From an uncultured Nitratifractor sp. (lineage in GTDB: Bacteria > Campylobacterota > Campylobacteria > Campylobacterales > Sulfurovaceae), in NCBI GenBank assembly GCA_947311565.1, contig CAMZLH010000055.1, positions 1 to 37,605 of the forward strand: a stretch of 37,605 nt of DNA, in the 5' to 3' direction. Below are positions 26,652 through 35,492 of this stretch, in pieces (the stretch's first letter is position 1; each line of letters opens with the position of its first letter). Under the pieces are notes generated by a model. That model did not search any database, was not told the origin of the DNA, and saw only the letters and a list, made by a program, of their open reading frames with translations. Both the position numbers and the translations under genes were made by a program.

Positions 26652-27043
26652 CTTTAAATATTTTATATTTTTGATTTAGTAGTTTTGTTCATAATAAAGG
26701 GATATTTCTAAAAGAGGTGCATTAGCAAATTCGAAAAATATAACATATATTATGGGTAGAAATAGTGCACCTATGTAAAAGAGTAAGAGAAGGCAGTATA
26801 TAAGCAAAAAAATCTTTTAATTAATACAGTTGATCCTACAGGTTTTTCACTTATATATTAGCTCCTCTTGTTCTTTCAAATATTGATATAGTTAGTTAGT
26901 GCGATAATATTAAAAAGTCATAAGCTACTTTGTGTAACTATTTAACACTGAATAATGATTCTAACTAGCTTAATTGAGTAATATTAAAGAATCTTATATA
27001 ACGAAAGTAATATAATAAGAGAAATTTTATTCAAGGGTTTTAA
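26652..27043. other. 392-nt AT-rich gap before sdhA, with a possible short hydrophobic ORF
   Basis: No established gene. On the minus strand, 26807 down to 26676 is an open frame of 43 codons from TTG, giving a hydrophobic peptide (LLLLFYIGALFLPIIYVIFF, then ANAPLLEISLYYEQ). It looks like the tail of a membrane protein but has no good ribosome site, so it may be a gene remnant or chance. AGGTGCA (26715-26721) and TGCACCT (26768-26774) form a widely spaced inverted repeat within it. The last 40 nt hold the sdhA promoter. Confidence 0.3.
27011..27037 (+). promoter_or_regulatory. Promoter -10 box and ribosome site of sdhA
   Basis: TATAAT at 27011-27016, followed by AAGGG at about 27033-27037, just before the ATG at 27044. 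The leader would be about 20 nt. No -35 consensus is evident. Confidence 0.45.
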
Positions 27044-28765
27044 ATGCAGCTAAATGATGTTAAAATATATGAGTACGACGCTGTTGTTGTAGGTGCTGGT
27101 CTTGCTGGTCTTGCAGCAGCTAAAGAGTTAAGCGAAGCTGGTAAAAGAGTTGCAGTAATTACAAAACTGCATCCTTTAAGAAGCCACTCAGGTGCAGCAC
27201 AAGGTGGTATTAATGCAGCTTTAGGTGAAGATGATTCTACAGAACTTCACGAGTTCGATACAGTAAAAGGTAGTGACTACTTAGGAGACCAAGATGCAAT
27301 TGAGTTTATGTGCTCAAAAGCTCCAGAGACAATTAGATGGGCAGAGAGAATGGGTGCTGTTTTCTCAAGAAATGATAGTGGTAAAATTGCTGTAAGACCA
27401 TTTGGTGGACAATCTAAACCAAGAGCATGTTATGCAGCAGATAGAACTGGTTTAACACTTTTACAAACAATCTATGAACAAGCTTTCCGTGCCGGCATAG
27501 AAGTATTTGATGAGTGGTATTGTGCAGATTTGCTATACGAAGATGGAAAAGCAAAAGGTGTAGCAGCATATAACATTAGAACAAGTGAACCTGCAATATT
27601 TAATGCTAAAGTTACTATGTTTGCAACTGGTGGTTATGGAAGAGCTTACAAGATTAACTCTAATGCTCATGCAAATACAGGTGATGCACTATCTATTTTT
27701 GCTCGTCGTGGGCTGCCACTTGAAGATATGGAGTTTGTTCAATTTCACCCAAGTGGACTTGGTGGGAGTGGTGTTTTAATCTCTGAAGCAGCAAGAGGAG
27801 AAGGTGGAAGACTATTTAACTCTGAGGGTGAGAGATTTATGGAGAAGTATGCTCCAAATGCAATGGAGTTAGCATCTAGAGATGTTGTAAGCCGTGCAAT
27901 TATGGAAGAGATTAGACAAGGTAAAGGTGTAGGACCAAATAAAGATGCTGTCTATATAGACCTAACTCACCTACCAAAAGAGGTTATCTTAACTAAATTA
28001 CCAGAGCTAAGAGACCTAGCTATTACATTCCTTGGTCAAGATATGCTTAAAGAACCTATTACGATAGCGGCGACTGCACACTACTCTATGGGTGGTATTC
28101 CTGTTAATATTAGATGCCAAGCAAAACATGCACCTACTGAACTAGTAGAGGGTCTGTATGCAGCTGGTGAGTGTAGTTGTGTAAGTGTTCATGGTGCAAA
28201 CAGACTTGGTGCGAACTCTGTACTAGAAGCACTATTCTTTGGTAGAGTAGCAGGAGAGTCTATGGTAGAAGATTTAGATAATATAGAACTACAAGCTGCT
28301 ACTAAAGATGATGCAAAAGGGATGATTGAACAGATAAATGGAATACTCACTAATAATGGTAATGAAAGAGTTCCAGCACTTAGAAGTGAACTTCAAGAGT
28401 CTATGACAATGGATGCTGGTGTGTTTAGAACAGAAGAATCATTACTTAAGCAGAAAGCAAAACTAAAAGAGATCTACGATAGATATAAAAATATCAGAAT
28501 CGATGATAAATCTAATACATTTAATACTGACTTGCAAGAGGCTGTTGAGCTTAAGCATATGATTGACTTCTCTATATTTATTGTAGAGGGAGCACTTGCT
28601 AGAAAAGAGAGCCGTGGGGCTCATTATAGAGAGGATTATACAACAAGAGATGATGAAAACTTCTTAAAGCATACATATGCTAAATTTAATGGCGAGTATG
28701 ATTTAGATATAGAGTATGGTGATGTTGTACTTGGTAAGTTTGAACCACAAGAAAGAAAATATTAA
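27044..28765 (+). CDS. sdhA: Succinate dehydrogenase/fumarate reductase flavoprotein subunit
   Basis: Catalyses succinate-fumarate interconversion. 573 residues with an FAD-binding GAGLAG motif (17-22) and His48 in [10 protein letters not shown] as the covalent FAD site. Catalytic and dicarboxylate-binding segments are [21 protein letters not shown] (split here as two adjacent blocks, about 236-256), [11 protein letters not shown] and [10 protein letters not shown]. There is no Tat signal, so it is cytoplasmic, unlike the periplasmic MfrA of Campylobacter/Wolinella. It is followed by sdhB and a CCG-domain sdhE, so the complex is the SdhABE type. In a reductive-TCA bacterium it would run as fumarate reductase, otherwise as succinate dehydrogenase. 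The sequence alone cannot set the direction. Confidence 0.93.
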   Translation: MQLNDVKIYEYDAVVVGAGLAGLAAAKELSEAGKRVAVITKLHPLRSHSGAAQGGINAALGEDDSTELHEFDTVKGSDYLGDQDAIEFMCSKAPETIRWAERMGAVFSRNDSGKIAVRPFGGQSKPRACYAADRTGLTLLQTIYEQAFRAGIEVFDEWYCADLLYEDGKAKGVAAYNIRTSEPAIFNAKVTMFATGGYGRAYKINSNAHANTGDALSIFARRGLPLEDMEFVQFHPSGLGGSGVLISEAARGEGGRLFNSEGERFMEKYAPNAMELASRDVVSRAIMEEIRQGKGVGPNKDAVYIDLTHLPKEVILTKLPELRDLAITFLGQDMLKEPITIAATAHYSMGGIPVNIRCQAKHAPTELVEGLYAAGECSCVSVHGANRLGANSVLEALFFGRVAGESMVEDLDNIELQAATKDDAKGMIEQINGILTNNGNERVPALRSELQESMTMDAGVFRTEESLLKQKAKLKEIYDRYKNIRIDDKSNTFNTDLQEAVELKHMIDFSIFIVEGALARKESRGAHYREDYTTRDDENFLKHTYAKFNGEYDLDIEYGDVVLGKFEPQERKY

Positions 28766-28776
28766 GGAGCTCTAAG

Positions 28777-29757
28777 ATGGGAAATAAAAAAGAGATTACA
28801 ATAAAAGCATTCCGTTTTAATGCAGAGACAGACTATCTGCCATACTATAAAACTTATAAAATGGAAGTTGGCAGAGATGAGCTTATCTTAGACCTATTAA
28901 ATAGGGTCAAGTGGGAGCATGATGGAAGCTTCTCTTACAGAAGAAGTTGCCGTCACGGAATATGTGGTGCTTGTGCTATTACAGTTAATGGCAAAGCAAC
29001 ACTAGCATGTAAACAAAATGCTATGGATCTTGTAGAACTATTTGGCGATGAACTTATATTTGAGCCACAAAGTAAAAAAAGAGCTGTAAAAGATATGATT
29101 ATCGATAAAGGTGACTTTTGGGAGAAGCATGCTGCAGTTAAACCATATGTAGTAGCTGATGTTGATCCAAATCCATCTAGCGAATCTACTATGAGCCAAG
29201 AGCAAGTAGAGCAGTTTTTAGATGCAGACTACTGTATTCAGTGTGGTGCTTGTCACTATGCATGTCCTGTAGTAGAAGTTAATGAAGAGTACTTTGGACC
29301 AGCAGCATTTGCAGCAGCTTATAGATTTAGTGTTGATCCAAGAGATAATGCTAGTAAAGATAGACTAGAAGCAACAGCAGAGATGGGTCCAGGTGTTTGG
29401 GATTGTGTTAAGTGTTTTGAGTGTGCAGAGGCTTGTCCTAAAGATGTTAATCCAATTGAAAAGATTACAAAACTTCACAATATGCAGTTCGAGCAAGGTG
29501 TAGCAAAAAGAAATGTTGCAACTAAACATGCAGAAGGGTTTATTAGATCGATTAAGAAGTTTGGTTACTTAGATGAACAAGATATTGTTCTATACTCTGA
29601 AGGGCTTGGAGTTGTTAAACACTTAAGTGAAGCATTTAAAATGATTAAAGCAGGAAAAGTGCATCCATTTGATGTTATGAAGAAAAAGATGCCAAGAAGT
29701 AAGAATTTAGATGAGATTCAGAAGCTTATCGAGATATCACAAAAGAATGAACTATAA
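28777..29757 (+). CDS. sdhB: Succinate dehydrogenase/fumarate reductase iron-sulfur subunit
   Basis: Electron-transfer subunit of 326 residues, longer than the usual 240-250. [2Fe-2S] ligands are Cys58, Cys63, Cys66 and Cys78 (SCRHGICGAC). Two four-Cys sets follow, CIQCGACHYAC (Cys153, 156, 159 and 163) and CVKCFECAEAC (Cys210, 213, 216 and 220). Each keeps all four Cys, a pattern fitting two [4Fe-4S] clusters, whereas classical SdhB has one [4Fe-4S] and one [3Fe-4S]. The last 90 residues are an added helical tail that may contact SdhE. AAGGAG precedes the ATG, 11 nt after sdhA. Confidence 0.93.
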   Translation: MGNKKEITIKAFRFNAETDYLPYYKTYKMEVGRDELILDLLNRVKWEHDGSFSYRRSCRHGICGACAITVNGKATLACKQNAMDLVELFGDELIFEPQSKKRAVKDMIIDKGDFWEKHAAVKPYVVADVDPNPSSESTMSQEQVEQFLDADYCIQCGACHYACPVVEVNEEYFGPAAFAAAYRFSVDPRDNASKDRLEATAEMGPGVWDCVKCFECAEACPKDVNPIEKITKLHNMQFEQGVAKRNVATKHAEGFIRSIKKFGYLDEQDIVLYSEGLGVVKHLSEAFKMIKAGKVHPFDVMKKKMPRSKNLDEIQKLIEISQKNEL

Positions 29758-29768
29758 AGGGGCGCGAT

Positions 29769-30650
29769 ATGAGTAACTTAAAATATGCACTATATACTGG
29801 ATGTACAGCAAGAGAGTCAACGCCTGAGCTTCTATCTTCGACTATGGCAGTAGCTAAGAAGCTTGGAATAGAACTTATACTATTAGATGAAGCAAGTTGT
29901 TGTGGCGCAAGCCATCTGCAAGATTTTGATGATTTTTTGTCTTTAGTTTTAAATGCTAGAAATATATGCTATGCAGAAAAACTTGGGCTAGATATGGTAA
30001 CTATCTGTAATACTTGTCAGCTAAACTCTGCAATGACAAAAGAGCGTTTAGATAGTGATCCAGAGCTTAAAGCGAAAGTAAATGAAAAATTAGCAGAGGT
30101 AGGTTTAGAGTACAAAGGAACTAGCAGAGTTAGACACTTTCAGTATGCACTTATCGAAGATTATGGTTTAGATAATTTATCTGCTAAAGTAGAAAAACCA
30201 CTTAGTCACTTTAATATTGCACCATTTTATGGATGTCATAATATTAGACCAAGCGAACTACACCATGAAGTAAATGGTGGCGAAAACCCATATGCTCCAA
30301 CATCTTTAGATGACTTAATAGAAGCACTAGAAGGAAATAGTGTAGATTATGAAAGTAAAAATAAGTGTTGTGGATTCCATGTAGATCTACAAGCTCCAAA
30401 AACATCTAATGCCTTAAGTGGAACTGCACTTGTAGATGCAATCGATAACAATGCAGATTTAATGGTTACACCATGCCCACTTTGTCAGCTAAATATGGAT
30501 TTAAAACAAGATAGCGCAGGTAAACAATTAGGTAGAGAGATCGATCTACCAGTACTACACCTACCACAAATGATTGCATTAGCACTTGGCTGTAGCGCAG
30601 AAGAGATTGGCTTAAAGTTCAATGTAACTAAAGCAACAGAGTTAATATAA
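29769..30650 (+). CDS. SdhE-type CCG-domain subunit (heterodisulfide reductase B-like)
   Basis: 293 residues with two cysteine-rich CCG domains. The first has Cys12, Cys44-Cys45 (SCCGAS) and Cys80/Cys83 (CNTC). The second has Cys156, Cys200-Cys201 (KCCGFH) and Cys236/Cys239 (CPLC). Such HdrB-like subunits replace the heme-b membrane anchor in non-classical SdhABE/MfrABE enzymes and mediate quinone or thiol electron transfer. There is no membrane span, so attachment would be by an amphipathic surface. AAGGGG precedes the ATG, 11 nt after sdhB. This 'SdhE' is not the FAD-assembly factor of the same name. Confidence 0.9.
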   Translation: MSNLKYALYTGCTARESTPELLSSTMAVAKKLGIELILLDEASCCGASHLQDFDDFLSLVLNARNICYAEKLGLDMVTICNTCQLNSAMTKERLDSDPELKAKVNEKLAEVGLEYKGTSRVRHFQYALIEDYGLDNLSAKVEKPLSHFNIAPFYGCHNIRPSELHHEVNGGENPYAPTSLDDLIEALEGNSVDYESKNKCCGFHVDLQAPKTSNALSGTALVDAIDNNADLMVTPCPLCQLNMDLKQDSAGKQLGREIDLPVLHLPQMIALALGCSAEEIGLKFNVTKATELI

Positions 30651-30669
30651 CTACTCTACCCTACTTTAT

Positions 30670-30689
30670 AGCTCCTTCTATTGGGAGCT
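30670..30689 (+). terminator. Hairpin between sdhE and the RlmI-like gene
   Basis: AGCTCC (30670-30675) pairs perfectly with GGAGCT (30684-30689) around an 8-nt loop. No T-run follows. It ends just before the ribosome site TAGGAAA of the next gene (ATG 30702), so it might weaken read-through or influence initiation. Confidence 0.4.
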
Positions 30690-30701
30690 TATAGGAAATT
30701 T

Positions 30702-31892
30702 ATGAATAAAACTATCAGTATAAAACTTAAAAATCAAAAAATTATTAGCTTATATAGTAGTGGATATCCTCTAATTACAAAAGATATTATTGATAGTATC
30801 GACTTTAAAGAGGGATCACTATTTAAACTCGTAAATGGTAGTGGTAAATTTATTGCAAAAGGGTTTTTAGGTAAACAAAATAAAGGTTTTGGTTGGGTTT
30901 TAAGTAATAGAGATGAGAGAATAGATAAAAGTTTTTTCAAAACTAGAATAGAGAAAGCAGTTAAATATAGAGAGTGGCTATTTAACTCTAAAGATACAAC
31001 AGCTTTTAGAGTCTTTAATGCCGAGGGAGATGGCATTGGTGGTTTAACAATAGACTATTATGATGGCTACTATCTAATTACTTGGTATAGCATAGGTATC
31101 TACTATTATAAAGATATAATCTTAGAAGCACTGAAAGAGAGTGTAGAGTATAGAGGTATATATCATAAAAGACGTTTTGATACAAAGGGTCAATATATAG
31201 ATGATAGTAGTGACTATCTAGTTGGTACAAAAGCACCAAAGCCACTAATAGTAAAAGAGAGTGGAAATAGATTTGCTATATATCTTGATGATGGAGCAAT
31301 GGTTGGTGTATTTTTAGATCAAAGAGATGTAAGAAAAAGAATAATGCAGAGATACTCTAAAGGTAAAACTGTACTAAATACATTCTCTTATACAGGAGCA
31401 TTTTCTATTTTTGCTGCAGTTGGAGGAGCAAAAAAAACTACATCTGTGGATTTAGCAAATAGAAGTAGATCTAAAACAAAAGAGCATTTTGAACTTAACA
31501 ATATAGATACTAATTGCCAAGATATAATTGTAGAAGATGTATTTAACTATTTTAAGTATGCAAATAAAAAAGGCTTAAGTTTTGATTTAGTAATACTAGA
31601 TCCACCAAGTTTTGCTCGCTCTAAAAAAAGAGTATTCTCAGCAGCAAAAGATTATACTAAACTACTAGAAGATGCAGTAAAAATTACATCTAAAAATGGT
31701 ACCATAGTAGCCTCTACAAATGCAGCTAACTTTAATATGGATAGATTTAAATCTTTTGTAGATAAAGCCTTTAAAAATTTAAATCTAAAATACTCAATAA
31801 CAGATAGTTTCTCTTTACCAAAAGATTTTAAGGTAGATAAGAACTTCAAAGAGGGAAACTACTTAAAAGTACTATTTATTCATAAAAAATGA
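30702..31892 (+). CDS. rlmI: RlmI-like 23S rRNA m5C methyltransferase
   Basis: Class I SAM methyltransferase of about 396 residues. An N-terminal PUA-like domain covers about 1-75 (LYSSGYPLITKDII, VNGSGKFIAKGF), a central beta region about 95-180, and a Rossmann domain about 195-395. The SAM loop is NTFSYTGAFSIFAA, the acidic loop is VDLANRS, and the DPPSFARSK motif carries the catalytic region. This matches RlmI/YccW (modifying C1962 of 23S rRNA in E. coli). The exact target here is inferred. A TTG at 30681 would add seven residues, but the ATG at 30702 has AGGA at ideal spacing. It sits alone, 51 nt after sdhE and 61 nt before the next gene. Confidence 0.88.
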   Translation: MNKTISIKLKNQKIISLYSSGYPLITKDIIDSIDFKEGSLFKLVNGSGKFIAKGFLGKQNKGFGWVLSNRDERIDKSFFKTRIEKAVKYREWLFNSKDTTAFRVFNAEGDGIGGLTIDYYDGYYLITWYSIGIYYYKDIILEALKESVEYRGIYHKRRFDTKGQYIDDSSDYLVGTKAPKPLIVKESGNRFAIYLDDGAMVGVFLDQRDVRKRIMQRYSKGKTVLNTFSYTGAFSIFAAVGGAKKTTSVDLANRSRSKTKEHFELNNIDTNCQDIIVEDVFNYFKYANKKGLSFDLVILDPPSFARSKKRVFSAAKDYTKLLEDAVKITSKNGTIVASTNAANFNMDRFKSFVDKAFKNLNLKYSITDSFSLPKDFKVDKNFKEGNYLKVLFIHKK

Positions 31893-31953
31893 AATATATC
31901 GATATAAATTAATAATATTGCAGTAAAATGTTTTAAAAAAAATAGGGAATACT

Positions 31954-33165
31954 TTGGCTCATAAACTACCACTTTACTATCCTCTTATAAAAACAAAAAG
32001 AGAACCCATAAAAGATGATGACTTTTGGGATAGAGCAGAGGAGCTTTTTGACAATAAAAATTATAAGAGTTCTATAATAGAGACTCTTAATTATGCAAAT
32101 AAAGATATTTTAAAAGGCGCTAATTTAAAAAAAAATATTGATATAAGCAAAATACATGGGGCTATAGAGGTAAATATAAAAATAGATAAAAAAAACTTTT
32201 CTATATCTACAAAAATAGCAAAAATTGATCAAGATAGTGCTACTACACCTCTACTAAGGAGAGTAGCCGAAATTAACTTTAGCGCCTTAGATTTTGCTCA
32301 AATAAGATTTAAAGATAATCTTCTATATATAGACTATGTAGAGCCTATAGAGCTATGTAGTCCACGAAAAGTGAATTATGTACTACAAGAGATACTATTT
32401 AATGCTGATGAGTTCTATAATGAGTTTATTGAGCTATATGATGCTAAAGAGGCTGTTGAAGTTACTAAAGAGATATTAAACACTTCTCAACAGAGTAGAG
32501 TTATAAGAGATATTAGAGAGTATTTAGGTGAAGTAGATAGCTATATAGAGTATTATGAAAAAAATGATAAATCTAATTATGCATGGGATATTATTATAAT
32601 TACACTATATAGAATATCTAATATGAGCTACTTAAATGGATATATAAAGTATGAAATTATTCAAAAGATATCTATGCTACACAATAGAGATATCGATTTT
32701 CAAGATAGAATAAGTAGAGGTAAAATATATATAAATGAGCTTAAAGAGCTTAGTGATGATTATTACAAAAGTAAACTATACTTTAGAAAAGATATGGTTA
32801 CAATGTTAAAAACTAGTGATATAGATATTATTAAAGATTGGGTATCTGAATATAGTGATACACTAAAAGATATAGAAGAGAGCAACGATAACTTTGCAGC
32901 ATCTTACTACGCTTATGCAATGTTTTTAAGATTAATATACAACTATAACATTAGTCGAAGGCAAAGAGGAGAAATAGAGACTCTATTAGAGAAGATATCA
33001 AGAAAAGATATAAATAGTGCCAAAGATAAATTAATTACACTACACAATCAATTTATTAATAAAAAGATAGAAGATAAAGATGGGTTTATATTTAGCTACT
33101 CAAACATCTTTTGGATTTCTATTTCGGTAGTAATACTACTTAAGTTTATAGTAAGTATATTTTAA
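31954..33165 (+). CDS. Tail-anchored protein of unknown function, partner of the protease gene
   Basis: I do not recognise a named family. 403 residues: a short helix (about 20-55), a beta-rich region (about 65-135) followed by an amphipathic helix (VNYVLQEILFNADEFYNEFIELY, about 139-161) that resembles YbjN/type-III-chaperone-like folds, then a long, mostly helical charged region (165-375). The only membrane span is at the extreme C-terminus (about 383-403), so the bulk should face the cytoplasm. The start is a TTG with AGGGA about 7 nt upstream, and no in-frame ATG is available. The protease gene starts 11 nt after its stop, so the two form a pair. It may hold the protease at the membrane (inference). 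Confidence 0.7.
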   Translation: MAHKLPLYYPLIKTKREPIKDDDFWDRAEELFDNKNYKSSIIETLNYANKDILKGANLKKNIDISKIHGAIEVNIKIDKKNFSISTKIAKIDQDSATTPLLRRVAEINFSALDFAQIRFKDNLLYIDYVEPIELCSPRKVNYVLQEILFNADEFYNEFIELYDAKEAVEVTKEILNTSQQSRVIRDIREYLGEVDSYIEYYEKNDKSNYAWDIIIITLYRISNMSYLNGYIKYEIIQKISMLHNRDIDFQDRISRGKIYINELKELSDDYYKSKLYFRKDMVTMLKTSDIDIIKDWVSEYSDTLKDIEESNDNFAASYYAYAMFLRLIYNYNISRRQRGEIETLLEKISRKDINSAKDKLITLHNQFINKKIEDKDGFIFSYSNIFWISISVVILLKFIVSIF

Positions 33166-33176
33166 ATAGGAAAAGT

Positions 33177-34259
33177 ATGGATTTAGAAAAATATATATAT
33201 AAAGTTGTTACAGGAGATGGTTCTGGAACTGGTTTTATTATTGATGGTTACGACTATATAGTTACAAATTTCCATGTTATCTCTGGTTTTAGAGAGGTAT
33301 TTATAGAGACTAATAGTAAAGATAGATATTTAGCAGAAGTTGTTATGGTAAATAAAGAGGCAGATTTAGCATTTTTAATCTCTAGAGATATGCCAAAAAT
33401 TGATAGTACTATTAAAATAAACAAAAATTTAGATATTAAAAAGCAACAAGTGGTAAATATTGCTGGTTTCCCTTTTGGTATGCCTTTAACCATTACAGAA
33501 GGGATTATATCTTCTGTAAATCAGGTTATGGATAATAGAAAATATATACAAACAGATGCGGCTATAAATAGTGGCAACTCTGGTGGACCAATGATAGATA
33601 AGAGTGGCTCACTAATTGCAGTTGTTAATGCTAAATTTAATAATGCTGATAATGTAGGTTTTGGTATACCCTACCAAGAGTTACTATATGAGTTAGAAAA
33701 CTATAAATTTAGTGAATATATTTTTCGTGTAAAGTGTGATACTTGTGATAACTATATAGAGAATAAGAGTAAGTATTGCAATAGCTGTGGTAACAAAATA
33801 GATGAGACAATTTTTATGGATAAAAGTAACGATAAAGTCTCTACACTAAGTAAGGTAATAAATAGAGCTATAGTAAAAGCGGGCTATAACCCAAAATTAT
33901 GTAAAGTAGGCAAAGAGTACTGGGAGTTTTATCCAAAATCTAATGTAGTACGTTTTTTTGAAAGAGATGACTATACATTCTATGCAAATGCACCACTATG
34001 TAATGTACCAAAAGAGAACTTAAAGAGAGTATTAGAGATAATAAATTCAGATAAATTTAGCCCCTACTCTCTTGGAATATATAGAACAAATAATACAATA
34101 TGTCTATACTATAGAGTATACCAATCAGATATACACAATGAAGAGTATCAAGAAGAGATAGAAGATAACTTCTCGAAATTTATAGCAAAATCTATTGAGC
34201 TAAGTGAATACTTTATATCTGAGTTTAATAGCGAAGTTGCTCTAAGTTCTAAAATTTAA
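33177..34259 (+). CDS. Cytoplasmic trypsin-like serine protease with zinc ribbon and YbjN-like C-terminal domain
   Basis: 360 residues in three parts. Residues 1-175 are a chymotrypsin-fold (S1C/HtrA-like) protease with an intact triad: His33 (VTNFHVISG), Asp63 (EADLAFL) and Ser135 (NSGNSGGPM). Residues 185-207 form a zinc ribbon with Cys187, Cys190, Cys201 and Cys204 (CDTC..CNSC). Residues 225-350 are an alpha/beta domain resembling YbjN or type III secretion chaperones (KVGKEYWEFYPKSN, VVRFFERDDYTFYANAPL, then a C-terminal helix). There is no signal peptide and no PDZ domain, so unlike DegP/HtrA it should work in the cytoplasm. AGGA precedes the ATG. The upstream gene is a tail-anchored protein. 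Target and trigger unknown. Confidence 0.85.
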   Translation: MDLEKYIYKVVTGDGSGTGFIIDGYDYIVTNFHVISGFREVFIETNSKDRYLAEVVMVNKEADLAFLISRDMPKIDSTIKINKNLDIKKQQVVNIAGFPFGMPLTITEGIISSVNQVMDNRKYIQTDAAINSGNSGGPMIDKSGSLIAVVNAKFNNADNVGFGIPYQELLYELENYKFSEYIFRVKCDTCDNYIENKSKYCNSCGNKIDETIFMDKSNDKVSTLSKVINRAIVKAGYNPKLCKVGKEYWEFYPKSNVVRFFERDDYTFYANAPLCNVPKENLKRVLEIINSDKFSPYSLGIYRTNNTICLYYRVYQSDIHNEEYQEEIEDNFSKFIAKSIELSEYFISEFNSEVALSSKI

Positions 34260-34283
34260 AATATCTAGCTAGATGGAGCATAA

Positions 34284-35192
34284 ATGGCAAAACCTACACT
34301 GCAAGATTTTGAAGATAGATTAAATAGCATCTATCTAAATCTATTTGAGTTATTAAGTAAAGAGAATCAAGAGTTTAGTTTTAGAGTTAATCTATTAAAA
34401 TCTTTACCTAGCGAAGTTATAGAGGAGTTAACTAAAGAGGGTTTTAAACCTAAAGAGACTATTTTTGAAGATACATTTACTTTGCCAATAGAGGCAAGAG
34501 ATATATTACCAAAACTAAGAGTCTATACGGATGGTAAAATTTATATTCAGTCGCTCTCTTCAATATTAGCTGCGAAATCTCTAGATATTAATAGTAGTGA
34601 GTGGGTATTAGATTTGGCAGCAGCTCCAGGTGGTAAGAGTTTAATATTTGCTCAAATTGCTAACAAAGTTAGTGCAGTTGAACCAAACAAAAGTAGATTT
34701 TTTAGTATGAAGAGAAACTTTAAAATTATGGGTGCAAAAAATATTCAAACATACAATAAAGATGGAAGATTTATATATAAGAGTTGCAGTGAGTGGTTTG
34801 ATAAAGTTTTTTTAGATGCACCTTGCAGCTCTGAGGCTCATATTGATCTAAAAAAAGGAATTACATGGTGGAGTATGAGGCGTGTATATAAGTTTGCAAA
34901 GCTTCAAAAAGAGTTAATAGTATCAGCTTTCGAGAGTCTAAAAAGTGGTGGAGAGATGATATATGCAACTTGTACATTTGCACCCGAAGAGAATGAAGCA
35001 GTAGTAAACTATCTTCTAAACAGATACAGTAATGCTAAATTAATAGCAATAGATCATAACTTAGAAAAATTTCAAAAAGGTTTAATAGCATTTAAAGATG
35101 AAAAATTTGACAACTCTTTAGAACTAACTATTAGAATATTACCTCATAAATCTTATAGTGGATTTTATATGGCAAAAATTGTAAAACTATAA
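34284..35192 (+). CDS. RsmB/RsmF-type (NOL1/NOP2/Sun) RNA m5C methyltransferase
   Basis: 302 residues. The SAM-binding loop is DLAAAPGGKS (110-119), the acidic residue follows in AVEPNKSR, and the two conserved cysteines are Cys181 (DAPCSSEAH) and Cys230 (ATCTFAPEENE). Those two Cys define RNA cytosine-5 methyltransferases of the NOP2/Sun group, motif VI Cys being the nucleophile. There is no N-terminal NusB-like domain (as in RsmB) and no C-terminal PUA domain (as in RsmF), so it is a short form, target not deducible. The ATG follows the protease stop by 24 nt, a gap that contains a 12-bp palindrome ATCTAGCTAGAT (34263-34274). Confidence 0.9.
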   Translation: MAKPTLQDFEDRLNSIYLNLFELLSKENQEFSFRVNLLKSLPSEVIEELTKEGFKPKETIFEDTFTLPIEARDILPKLRVYTDGKIYIQSLSSILAAKSLDINSSEWVLDLAAAPGGKSLIFAQIANKVSAVEPNKSRFFSMKRNFKIMGAKNIQTYNKDGRFIYKSCSEWFDKVFLDAPCSSEAHIDLKKGITWWSMRRVYKFAKLQKELIVSAFESLKSGGEMIYATCTFAPEENEAVVNYLLNRYSNAKLIAIDHNLEKFQKGLIAFKDEKFDNSLELTIRILPHKSYSGFYMAKIVKL

Positions 35193-35492
35193 ATTAACTA
35201 TAGACAATAAGATACCATAAAAAATTTATCTCTTACACCAGTAATATGCAAAAATATATATTGCAAAATCTACTAGAGCTCGAAAATAGCATAAAGTTAA
35301 TTAAACCCAAATTACCTAAAAATTAGGTAGTTATTAAGTAACAGAGTTTGTAATTAAGTTGATTATAAATATGTAAGTGGGCTAAACCCAATTGACTTTA
35401 ATATTTGATTTTAGATAATACTTTAGCTATAATGGCTAAAAATATAAGGTATAAGCTGAGATATTATTTTTTTACCAAAAAGACTATCTTAA
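35193..35492. other. 300-nt gap before the accessory region
   Basis: No gene is visible. It contains TACCTAA-aaa-TTAGGTA (35313-35329), a 7-bp hairpin without a T-run, the near-repeats TAAACCCAAATT (about 35302) and TAAACCCAATTG (about 35384), and the promoter/operator of the broken regulator gene at 35422-35440. Core genes end here and DNA of accessory character begins. Confidence 0.6.
35422..35440 (+). promoter_or_regulatory. Operator-promoter of the former HTH regulator
   Basis: TTTAGC and GCTAAA are perfect inverted 6-bp arms around TATAATG, so a consensus -10 (35428-35433) lies in the centre of a dyad. This is the usual design of an autorepressed antitoxin promoter. The regulator it would have served, 52 nt downstream, is now frameshifted. 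Confidence 0.5.

Noticed and set aside
27585-27779. 64-codon plus-strand ORF inside sdhA
   Set aside because: Out-of-frame reading of a conserved flavoprotein sequence, Met/Leu-rich and without a ribosome site.
30681-30701. TTG start for the RlmI-like gene
   Set aside because: It lies inside the hairpin loop with no ribosome site. ATG 30702 has AGGA at proper spacing and starts where the PUA-like domain starts.
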